5,154 nt of DNA, from NCBI GenBank assembly GCA_030695285.1, contig JAUYTF010000169.1:1-5154 (forward strand). Reading direction: 5' to 3'. The stretch is from Eubacteriales bacterium. GTDB lineage: Bacteria > Bacillota > Clostridia > Christensenellales > CAG-138. Below the pieces are notes generated by a model that worked only from the letters and a program-made list of their open reading frames with translations, was not told the origin of the DNA and searched no databases. The stretch's first letter is position 1. Each line of letters opens with the position of its first letter. Shown here one piece after another: positions 1 to 5,154 of the stretch. The position numbers and the translations under genes were made by a program.

Positions 1-366
1 GATGATGTTGCGACGATCCCGTGAGAGGTCGAGCGGAGTGTTGAGACTGCTCGCAGCCTCATAGGGAGAGAGCGAAAAATCACAGCTGTCGATGGAAGTG
101 CGCGCCACCGTATAGCGAAGTCCGTCCTGTCCAAAGCAGGCATCGAGCACTTCTAACTGCTGCGCGAGGGGAAGCAGCGAAAGCGTATGGCCAACCGCCT
201 CGGTGATGGCGCCACCGAACCCGAAAATTGTCTGGTTTGGCGCGGAGGGGTAGAGGTTGATCACGTCCCGCTCCTGCGTATTGTCATCGATGAAAACCGC
301 ACAATCGGTTACATTTTGAGAAGTCGTGCCGTTTTGATATGTCGTTGTGGTTGCCGTTGCTTGCAT
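1..366 (-). CDS. GH30 glycoside hydrolase, N-terminal part (subfamily 1-like), truncated by window edge
   Basis: An open frame starts with ATG at 366 and runs 122 codons to the window edge without a stop, so the gene is cut by the window and not visibly broken. An AAGGAG ribosome binding site (373-378) sits 6 nt upstream. The protein shows GFGGAITEA at residues 49-57 and, after a conserved helix, DGLRYTVARTSIDSCDFS at about 81-98, then a PYE segment. This pattern is typical of GH30 enzymes related to glucosylceramidase, which have a GFGG-A-TEA opening and R-x-x-x-x-SCDFS; R89 aligns with the active-site arginine region. The acid/base and nucleophile glutamates lie beyond the edge. The start is Thr-rich and not hydrophobic, so no export signal is seen and a cytoplasmic retaining beta-glycosidase is inferred. 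It lies 82 nt behind another GH30 gene in the same direction. Family assignment is firm; substrate is unknown. Confidence 0.85.
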   Translation of the reverse strand, partial: MQATATTTTYQNGTTSQNVTDCAVFIDDNTQERDVINLYPSAPNQTIFGFGGAITEAVGHTLSLLPLAQQLEVLDACFGQDGLRYTVARTSIDSCDFSLSPYEAASSLNTPLDLSRDRRNII

Positions 367-389
367 GCAATGCTCCTTGGTGATTCGAA

Positions 390-419
390 ATAATATTCAA
401 AGCGTTTATTGATTGAAAA
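390..419 (-). promoter_or_regulatory. Possible weak promoter for the second GH30 gene
   Basis: Within the AT-rich 82-nt gap between the two GH30 genes, the minus strand reads TTTTCA (414-419), an 18-nt spacer, then TATTAT (390-395). These match the sigma-A -35 and -10 consensus at 4 of 6 and 5 of 6 positions. The site lies about 24 nt upstream of the ATG at 366. No intrinsic terminator is visible in the gap, so read-through from the upstream operon is equally possible. AT-rich DNA often yields matches of this quality by chance. Confidence 0.25.
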
Positions 420-448
420 TACCAGCGAGTAATTCGACAATATAATTG

Positions 449-1792
449 TTATGCATATTGAACAAGAATGCTGTTGACCGAACGAGGCTCAAGCGCAAAG
501 AGGAGTGTTTCCCCACCATGACGCAAGGTCAATGAGCGCTGTTGGCAAAACGGATTCAAAACCGAAAACGCCAGCGATCCATCGGGATTCTCGAATGCCA
601 ACGTATCTGCTGCCCATGGGCCTTTCATGCCGAGACGGATGGCACCGCGCTGCACAATGGCGGAGGCGCTCTTCATCACATAATAATCGGGATTAAGCGT
701 GAAGTTCTTGGTTGAGGGGTTTACGGTGACCATCGCGTTTTGCGGGTCGCCCCAGGTGCTTCGCCCGATTGGTTCTAGCACGGGGTTCCAATAGAGGTAG
801 CTCTCCGCGCCGTTTCCGATGTAGTGCTTCAACATCGTCCAGACATAGAGGGCGTAGTCCCAGGTGTTGTCACCAAAGCCGCATTCGTTTTCGGACTGCA
901 TGAGCCGGATGCGTGGCCACCAGCTTTCAAACGTGCGCTGAATGGCGATTTTGCCGCCCCATTGATAGCTCACGCCTGTGATGTATTGCAACGCTTTCTC
1001 ATCTGAAAGCACAACGTTAGCGAAGTAGTCATAGTCCTCGGTTGCCCACTTATCGAAGATCAGCCGGTTGTAATCGCAGCCAGGCGCGTTGATTGTGCCA
1101 AGCCAGAGATCGGTGCCCGGGCAGTCCTTGCGCAGAACGGGGCCGAGATGATCACGAATAAACGCGCGCAGTTCCTCACCCGTCCACATGCAGGAGGGAA
1201 ACTTCTGGTTAGCGACCGGCTCGTTTTGCACGTGCACCTGATGGATGGTCACGCCCTCCGCCGCATAAGCCTGCACAAAGCGCACGAAATAAGCGGCGTA
1301 GGCGCGAAGGTTTTCCGGGGTAGAGATCAGCTTGCCCCAATTGTAGACAGGTGGGTCTTTCATCCACGTCGGCGGGCTCCAGGGCGAGGCAAAGAGCGTC
1401 ATCTCAGGCTGATAGCCCTGCGCTTCTTTGATATAGGGAATTAGGCAGTGCTTGTCCCGCTCGATGCTGAAGTGCTCCAGCGCATAGTCGCCCGGCGTTT
1501 CGTCGAGGCTGTACCAGTCCTCGGCATAGTCGTTTGCGCCGATGGGTAGGCGGCAGACGTTAAAATTTGCAGCCGACGGGGAATAAAACTCCGTTAAGAG
1601 CTCACTTCGCTTCTCCTGCGACAGATGGGATAGTGCGCGGTATCCAAGCTCGTTGAAGCAACCGCCAAAGCCCTCCATCCGCTGATATCGCTGCCCGTCT
1701 AGTTCCAGCGTGGCGGGCGCGTTTGTTGTTTCGCACTGCTTGGGTTGCCACAGTGCTTGCTCATTAGAAAAGTGCCATAAGACGTTTGACAT
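449..1792 (-). CDS. GH30 family glycoside hydrolase, cytoplasmic, 447 aa
   Basis: This is a retaining beta-glycosidase of family 30, with a (beta/alpha)8 barrel fused to a C-terminal beta-sandwich. Visible motifs are GFGGCFNELG at 41-50, CRLPIG at 80-85 with the active-site-type arginine R81, FASPWSPPTWMK at 134-145 (matching the ASPW-SPTW-K motif of human glucosylceramidase), and HVQNEP at 187-192 with E191 as predicted acid/base. QSENECG lies at 299-305, where E301 is the likely nucleophile; E303 is an alternative. The tail ENPDGSLAFSVLNP at about 401-414 belongs to the beta-sandwich. The length is normal for a single-domain GH30. There is no signal peptide and there are nine scattered cysteines, which fits the cytoplasm. 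The ATG at 1792 has AGGAGG 7 nt upstream. The gene directly follows two sugar permease genes, so it probably cleaves the imported oligosaccharide. It lacks the SCDFS signature of the next gene, so it belongs to another GH30 branch. Substrate is not determinable here. Confidence 0.93.
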   Translation of the reverse strand: MSNVLWHFSNEQALWQPKQCETTNAPATLELDGQRYQRMEGFGGCFNELGYRALSHLSQEKRSELLTEFYSPSAANFNVCRLPIGANDYAEDWYSLDETPGDYALEHFSIERDKHCLIPYIKEAQGYQPEMTLFASPWSPPTWMKDPPVYNWGKLISTPENLRAYAAYFVRFVQAYAAEGVTIHQVHVQNEPVANQKFPSCMWTGEELRAFIRDHLGPVLRKDCPGTDLWLGTINAPGCDYNRLIFDKWATEDYDYFANVVLSDEKALQYITGVSYQWGGKIAIQRTFESWWPRIRLMQSENECGFGDNTWDYALYVWTMLKHYIGNGAESYLYWNPVLEPIGRSTWGDPQNAMVTVNPSTKNFTLNPDYYVMKSASAIVQRGAIRLGMKGPWAADTLAFENPDGSLAFSVLNPFCQQRSLTLRHGGETLLFALEPRSVNSILVQYA

Positions 1793-1799
1793 ACAAGTG

Positions 1800-1805
1800 C
1801 CTCCT
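1800..1805 (-). promoter_or_regulatory. Ribosome binding site AGGAGG overlapping the upstream stop codon
   Basis: The minus strand reads TAGGAGG, so the TAG stop of the second permease (1806-1804) shares bases with a perfect AGGAGG. This lies 7 nt before the ATG at 1792 and fixes the start of the GH30 gene. It places the hydrolase in the same transcript and suggests terminating ribosomes can re-initiate on it. Confidence 0.85.
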
Positions 1806-2631
1806 ATTTTTCAGATCCGGTGGTCAGGCCGTCGATGATGTATCGCGAGAAAAACGCAAAGACAATCATGATGGGAATGACCGAGATCGCGATGGCAAGA
1901 TACATTGCTCCATAGTTTGTGACGTATAGTCCCTTAATCATGGAGATCATCACCGGCATGGTGTAGAGTTCTTTTCGTTGCAGAATGATCAACGGTCCCA
2001 TATACGCATTCCACGAGGCGACAAAGTTGAAGATGCACATCGTCGCAACGCCCGGCATAATGCACGGGAGCACAATGCGGTTGAAGATGCCGAATTCCGA
2101 ACAGCCCTCAATGCGCGGGGCTTCGATCATGGAATCCGAAATGCTCTGCTCGATGATGCCGCGCAGGAAGAAAACGGTGGTCGCGTTTGCGATGCCGGGG
2201 ATGATGAACGGCAGATAGCTGTTGGTCATGTGCAGGTTGAGACACAGCCTGTAAAAACCGATGATGCTCAACTGCGAAGGAATCATCATAGATGCGAGTA
2301 CGATGGCGTAGAGCGCATTTTTAGAGCGAAAATTGAACTTTGCAAAGCCATAGGCAATCATCGCACCGAAATATCCCGTCAGGAGGGTGTAAGGAACCGA
2401 AATGACGATGCTGTTGAAAAATCCGCGCCAGATATCGACCAGCGACTGCATGGTCTTGTAGTTATCCGCAATAGAATCGCCCGGCAGCAGGTTGAATTTT
2501 TGAATGATATCCAGGCTCGAATGCGAGCTGTTGATGAACACGACCAAAAACGGCACCGCGCACAGCAGCGCGAGGAAAATCAGCATGAGCCGTATACTCA
2601 GTGCGGAGAGACGAAAAGAATGATGTTTCAT
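1804..2631 (-). CDS. ABC sugar transporter permease, MalG type (CUT1), 275 aa
   Basis: This is an integral membrane half of a carbohydrate ABC importer, pairing with the permease encoded just upstream. About six hydrophobic segments can be seen, near residues 13-33, 71-96, 105-125, 138-160, 192-212 and 242-263. The cytoplasmic EAA loop that docks to the ATPase lies at about 170-189, with E170-A171-P172, G176 and L188-P189. The third position is proline instead of the usual alanine. The C-terminus, RYIIDGLTTGSEK, is the usual MalG-family ending (R-x-x-x-x-GLT-G). The ATG overlaps the preceding stop as ATGA. Only a weak GGGA lies 10 nt upstream, so translation is probably coupled to the first permease. 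No ATPase gene is in the window; many Gram-positive CUT1 systems use a shared MsmK-like ATPase, which is the inference here. Confidence 0.93.
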   Translation of the reverse strand: MKHHSFRLSALSIRLMLIFLALLCAVPFLVVFINSSHSSLDIIQKFNLLPGDSIADNYKTMQSLVDIWRGFFNSIVISVPYTLLTGYFGAMIAYGFAKFNFRSKNALYAIVLASMMIPSQLSIIGFYRLCLNLHMTNSYLPFIIPGIANATTVFFLRGIIEQSISDSMIEAPRIEGCSEFGIFNRIVLPCIMPGVATMCIFNFVASWNAYMGPLIILQRKELYTMPVMISMIKGLYVTNYGAMYLAIAISVIPIMIVFAFFSRYIIDGLTTGSEK

Positions 2632-3572
2632 AGTTTATACATCCCGTCCTTACTGCGCATGGCCTTGTATGCAAAGCCACTCATTCCCGCAATTAGAAGA
2701 AACAGCACGCAGGAGATGGTGGCGGAATAGCCATAGTTAAAGTTTTTGAACCCTTGGTTGTAGAGATACATAGAGACGGTTAAAACGGCCTTGCCCGGAT
2801 CGCCCAGATTATTGGTGAGCGTCAGCGGCACGTCGAAAAGCTGCATACCGCCGATAAACGACGTAATGGCGAGATACACCAACGTGGGTTTGATGAGCGG
2901 GAGTGTGATCCGCCAGAAGGTCTGTGATTTGCTCGCGCCGTCTACCATCGCGGCCTCATACATGCTCTTGTCCACGGTGGTCGTCCCCGCGAGGATGATG
3001 ACGGTGGTGTAGCCAAACCACATCCACCACTGCACAAACGAGACGAGCCCGCTTGTGAGGGCTTTGCTTTGAAAGAAACTGATCGGAGCACCGCTGACAT
3101 TAAGCGCGGTGAGCAGCTGGTTGATCGGAGAGCTGTCGCCGTCGAGCAATAGATTGAATAGTAAGCCAACGGAGGTTGCGGTGATGAGATTTGGCAGGTA
3201 AAACACCGCCCGATAGAAGTTTTTTCCGCGCACGCGGGAGAAGGTGAACACAGCTACGAGCAGCAGCGCAACCCCAAACTGCGGAATCGCGTTGCCAAGC
3301 CAGATGCGGACGGTGTTCCAAAGCGACAGGTAGAACACCTGATCGCTCAGAATACGCACATAGTTTTTTAGCCCGATGGAGAACGCAGGCATCAAGCCGT
3401 CCCATTTCTGCAGGCTGAGCTGGAATGTGCTGATGATGGGATACAGCCCGAAGATCAGAAACACAACAAAGAACGGCGCGATGAACAGATAGCCATAGCG
3501 GTCTTTTGCAAGCGTGCTTCTGCGGGCCTTCTTGCGCGGGAGTTGCCGCGCGTCTGGTTGGATCATGTCCAA
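2628..3572 (-). CDS. ABC sugar transporter permease, MalF type (CUT1), 314 aa
   Basis: This is the first membrane subunit of the importer. A basic cytoplasmic N-terminus (P12 to R26, rich in K and R) precedes the first membrane segment at about 27-49. Further segments lie near 89-110, 120-142, 174-196, 230-248 and 282-303. The EAA loop at 206-225 is canonical: YEAAMVDGASKSQTFW followed by RITLP, with E206-A207-A208, G212 and L224-P225. The segment RAVFYLPNLI at 121-130 is also typical of MalF-like proteins. The listed start at 3572 is TTG; an in-frame ATG two codons on, at 3566, is the alternative. The purine-rich GAGGAAGGG (3587-3579) is 6 nt from the TTG and 12 nt from the ATG, which slightly favours TTG. 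The choice changes only two residues. It overlaps the next permease by four bases and follows the binding-protein gene after a 146-nt structured gap. Confidence 0.93.
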   Translation of the reverse strand: MDMIQPDARQLPRKKARRSTLAKDRYGYLFIAPFFVVFLIFGLYPIISTFQLSLQKWDGLMPAFSIGLKNYVRILSDQVFYLSLWNTVRIWLGNAIPQFGVALLLVAVFTFSRVRGKNFYRAVFYLPNLITATSVGLLFNLLLDGDSSPINQLLTALNVSGAPISFFQSKALTSGLVSFVQWWMWFGYTTVIILAGTTTVDKSMYEAAMVDGASKSQTFWRITLPLIKPTLVYLAITSFIGGMQLFDVPLTLTNNLGDPGKAVLTVSMYLYNQGFKNFNYGYSATISCVLFLLIAGMSGFAYKAMRSKDGMYKL

Positions 3573-3578
3573 TAGATT

Positions 3579-3587
3579 CCCTTCCTC
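3579..3587 (-). promoter_or_regulatory. Ribosome binding site of the MalF-type permease gene
   Basis: The minus strand reads GAGGAAGGG here, 6 nt before the TTG at 3572 and 12 nt before the ATG at 3566. It begins exactly where the first copy of the 23-nt repeat ends, sharing one base (3587). Any structure or factor acting on the repeats would therefore lie right against the permease translation start. Confidence 0.6.
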
Positions 3588-3678
3588 AAGATGGGCATAT
3601 GGGTTAACGCAAAATGGATATACAGGCTACTGCAAGATGGACATATTGACTGCCACAAGATGGGCAAGCGGGCTGCCG
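3587..3678. repeat. Four tandem copies of a degenerate 23-nt repeat
   Basis: Four contiguous units of exactly 23 nt are present on the plus strand at 3587-3609, 3610-3632, 3633-3655 and 3656-3678. Each starts with CAAGATGG or, in the second, CAAAATGG. The inferred consensus begins CAAGATGGGCATAT and ends GGGCTGCCG. Hand comparison gives 20, 16, 19 and 20 matches out of 23. The period is not a multiple of three, so the array is not coding. It fills most of the gap between the binding-protein and permease genes. In the operon mRNA each unit ends with CCAUCUUG (CCAUUUUG in the second unit). No spacers separate the copies, so it is not a CRISPR array. The function is unknown. Confidence 0.85.
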
Positions 3679-3704
3679 CGAACTTGCGCGGCAGCCCTGC
3701 TTGC
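3664..3704 (-). promoter_or_regulatory. Strong GC-rich hairpin behind the binding-protein gene, without U-tract
   Basis: An 11-bp perfect stem (3670-3680 with 3687-3697) closes on the 6-nt loop 3681-3686. After one bulged base (3698) it is extended by six more pairs (3664-3669 with 3699-3704), giving 17 bp in all. On the mRNA it lies 14 nt after the stop codon of the binding-protein gene. No run of U follows on either strand, so it does not look like an intrinsic terminator. By analogy with malE-malF-type junctions, it more likely blocks 3' exonuclease decay or partly attenuates transcription, giving more binding protein than permease. That role is inference; the structure itself is plain in the sequence. 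Confidence 0.7.
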
Positions 3705-3718
3705 GCGTGGCTTACGGT

Positions 3719-5047
3719 TTATTCCGCGATGGTGAGTTCCGGATAGGCGTTGAGTGCGTCCGCTTTGAATTGCGCAATCGCTTCGCCCTTCGTCATCGCG
3801 CCGGAAACATAGGATCTCACGACGGAGAGGAAGGCATTATTGAGCGTGCCGTCATACTGCGTCATCAGATCTGCGGGAATCTTCGCGATGACGCCGTTAT
3901 AGAAGGCATAGAGGTTCTGTCCGCCGAGGACTGCGTCTCCCGCTTCCAGCGCGAGGGCTTCGTTTACGCTCTTGAGCGCGACATATTCGCTGTATTCGCT
4001 GGCGTATGCCTTGACAGATTCCTCGTTCAGCGTGCAGTATTGCAGGAACATCCAAGCGAGATCCTTGCTCTGGCTGCCGTCGTAGATGCCAACCCAGGTG
4101 CCACCCTTGACGTAGGGGACAGGCGCTTCGCACATTGCCCACTGGCCGTTTGTGGTTATGGCAGAGGGCTTGATCAAGAACTGGTAGCCCCATGTGGGCA
4201 GGATGTAGGAGAAGCAGTCCGCGCTCTCCACAGCAGCGTACCATTCTCCGGTCCACGGATCACAGTTCTTGTCATAGCCATTATCGACGATTGTCTTCGC
4301 CATGTCCATGTATTCCGTCAGGCTCGGGTCAATTGAAAGCTGACCGTCCTTCACCCAGCCGCTCGCGCGGTTGGTGAACTCCATGTTCATGATGTCCTGC
4401 CAGGTGGCGAACATCTTGATGCCGCTTTCGGACATCTTGGCGGCAACTTCCATCATTTTAGCGTTGCTACCCAGCAGTTCGCCAACCGTTGCCGGATCAT
4501 CGGTGCCCAGCACGGCTTTGGCGATATCGCGGCGGTAGATGATGCCGCCCGGGGAAGCCTGCCAGCTCAGCGCCTTGGTGACGCCATTGGAATCGGTGCC
4601 GATGCTGAGCACATATTCCCAGATATTGTCCTTATACTCGTCTACGCCGAATTGGCTTAGATCGGTCCAATAAGGGGACTCGACCAGGTACTTGACATAA
4701 TCGGATTCGCCGGTGAACAGATCCGGTGCTTCGCCGCCGCTGATGGCGGTGGAGAGCTTGGTGAGGAATTCCGAGTTTGGTACGACGGTAACCTCAACCT
4801 TGATGTTTGGATAGATGGCGTTAAAGCCTTCCACGAACCGGGTGAGTTCCTCACCAGAGGACCAAACGGTAATGCTGCCGCTCAACGAAGCGGGGTCAAC
4901 GGGGGCCTCTGTCGCCTCGGCGACGGGTTCCGATGTCGCAGCGGCTGCGGTGTCGGTGGTGGCTGCTTCGGTTGCCGGGGTGCTTGCGCAGGCAAACATC
5001 GTGCAGGCCAGTGCAAGCGTCAGGATCAATGCCAGTGTCTTTTTCAT
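3719..5047 (-). CDS. ABC sugar transporter substrate-binding lipoprotein (CUT1, family 1), 442 aa
   Basis: This is the extracellular sugar receptor of the importer. The N-terminus MKKTLALILTLALACTMFAC is a lipoprotein signal peptide: lysines, a hydrophobic core, and a lipobox MFAC with C20 as probable lipidation site. A low-complexity Thr/Ala/Glu/Pro linker runs from about 21 to 54 and tethers the domain to the membrane. The mature fold starts at GSITVWSSGEELTRFVEGFN, followed by YPNIKVEV and EAPDLFTG (about 106-113). This is the usual opening of MalE/UgpB-type binding proteins. Aromatic-rich stretches such as DPWTGEWYAAVES and LPTWGYQF fit sugar stacking. The length is typical for the family. 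The ATG at 5047 has GGAGG (5057-5061) 9 nt upstream. It is first in the operon, and a hairpin and repeats separate it from the permeases. The ligand cannot be read from sequence; the downstream GH30 genes suggest a beta-linked oligosaccharide or glycoside. Confidence 0.93.
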   Translation of the reverse strand: MKKTLALILTLALACTMFACASTPATEAATTDTAAAATSEPVAEATEAPVDPASLSGSITVWSSGEELTRFVEGFNAIYPNIKVEVTVVPNSEFLTKLSTAISGGEAPDLFTGESDYVKYLVESPYWTDLSQFGVDEYKDNIWEYVLSIGTDSNGVTKALSWQASPGGIIYRRDIAKAVLGTDDPATVGELLGSNAKMMEVAAKMSESGIKMFATWQDIMNMEFTNRASGWVKDGQLSIDPSLTEYMDMAKTIVDNGYDKNCDPWTGEWYAAVESADCFSYILPTWGYQFLIKPSAITTNGQWAMCEAPVPYVKGGTWVGIYDGSQSKDLAWMFLQYCTLNEESVKAYASEYSEYVALKSVNEALALEAGDAVLGGQNLYAFYNGVIAKIPADLMTQYDGTLNNAFLSVVRSYVSGAMTKGEAIAQFKADALNAYPELTIAE

Positions 5048-5056
5048 GTATTCTCT

Positions 5057-5061
5057 CCTCC
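5057..5061 (-). promoter_or_regulatory. Ribosome binding site of the binding-protein gene
   Basis: The minus strand reads AAAGGAGGAG upstream of the ATG, with the GGAGG core 9 nt from the start codon. It is one of the strongest sites in the window and fits high expression of the binding protein. Confidence 0.8.
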
Positions 5062-5071
5062 TTTTTCTATG

Positions 5072-5092
5072 CTGAAATGCAGATGCATTCAG
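5072..5092. promoter_or_regulatory. Imperfect 21-bp palindrome in the operon leader
   Basis: The arms CTGA-ATGCA and TGCAT-TCAG pair over nine bases around a two-base centre, with one extra A in the left arm on the plus strand. It lies 10 nt upstream of the Shine-Dalgarno core of the first gene. Its position suits a repressor operator or a leader hairpin. Which of these it is, if either, cannot be decided from this sequence. Confidence 0.45.
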
Positions 5093-5099
5093 GTCGCTT

Positions 5100-5105
5100 A
5101 TTTTA
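5100..5105 (-). promoter_or_regulatory. Weak -10-like hexamer TAAAAT for the operon
   Basis: TAAAAT on the minus strand matches the sigma-A -10 consensus at 5 of 6 positions. Transcription would start at about 5092-5094, next to the palindrome. No convincing -35 is found 15-19 nt upstream (ATCGGC lies at 17 nt). The true promoter may therefore need an activator or lie beyond the window. Confidence 0.2.
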
Positions 5106-5154
5106 ATGAATATGCTCTATCAGCCGATTATGCCGCATTTTTTTAAACCGAGAT

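Noticed and set aside
187..393. 68-codon plus-strand open frame
   Set aside because: It overlaps the start of the second GH30 gene in antisense. The minus-strand frame has the GFGG and SCDFS signatures and a ribosome binding site.
437..449. ACAAT-ATA-ATTGT inverted repeat at the GH30 stop codon
   Set aside because: The five-pair AT-rich stem is too weak for a terminator and is of a kind expected by chance in AT-rich intergenic DNA.
1978..2730. 250-codon open frame on the plus strand
   Set aside because: It lies antisense to the two permease genes. Its product is Arg/Asp/His-rich with no fold-like pattern, and the opposite strand encodes clear membrane proteins with EAA motifs.
3587..3678. 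CRISPR array
   Set aside because: The 23-nt units are contiguous with no spacers, diverged from one another, and no cas gene is present.
3664..3704. Reading the hairpin as a rho-independent terminator
   Set aside because: No U-tract follows the stem in either direction, and the operon genes continue downstream in the same orientation.
3701..4336. 211-codon plus-strand open frame
   Set aside because: It is fully antisense to the binding-protein gene, has no good ribosome binding site and no recognisable protein features, so it is a shadow of GC-rich coding on the other strand.
5138..5144. T-run at the right edge as a plus-strand terminator tail
   Set aside because: The preceding bases contain repeated GCCG but no inverted pair able to form a stem.

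Overview
The window shows five genes, all on the minus strand and so read from high to low coordinates. They form a carbohydrate-uptake and glycoside-cleavage operon. In transcription order they are: a lipoprotein sugar-binding protein (5047-3719), a MalF-type permease (3572-2628), a MalG-type permease (2631-1804), a complete family 30 glycoside hydrolase (1792-449), and the first 122 codons of a second GH30 enzyme that runs off the left edge (366-1). No plus-strand gene, tRNA, rRNA, insertion sequence or CRISPR array is visible.

The organism is probably a Gram-positive Bacillota member, most likely a Clostridia-type gut or rumen anaerobe. The clues are a lipoprotein signal peptide with a low-complexity Thr/Ala/Glu linker on the binding protein, strong AGGAGG-type ribosome binding sites, an ABC sugar operon with no ATPase gene of its own, and middling GC content (judged by eye). 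This placement is inference and cannot be refined without a database search.

Layout: 5048-5154 is the leader of the operon, with a strong Shine-Dalgarno, an imperfect 21-bp palindrome and a weak -10-like hexamer. 3573-3718 is a 146-nt gap between the binding protein and permease genes. It holds four head-to-tail copies of a degenerate 23-nt repeat, and a very GC-rich hairpin (17 bp, one bulge) whose left arm lies in the last repeat copy. The two permease genes overlap by ATGA, and the first GH30 gene follows 11 nt later with its ribosome binding site on top of the permease stop codon. An AT-rich 82-nt gap with a possible weak promoter and a cre/LacI-operator-like sequence separates the two GH30 genes.

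Working model: the lipoprotein captures an oligosaccharide or glycoside outside the cell, the two permeases import it using a shared ATPase encoded elsewhere, and two export-signal-free GH30 enzymes of different sequence types cut it in the cytoplasm. The sugar is not identifiable from sequence alone; GH30 members act on beta-glucosides, beta-1,6-glucans, beta-xylosides and beta-fucosides. The least explained element is the 23-nt repeat array plus hairpin at the binding-protein/permease junction.
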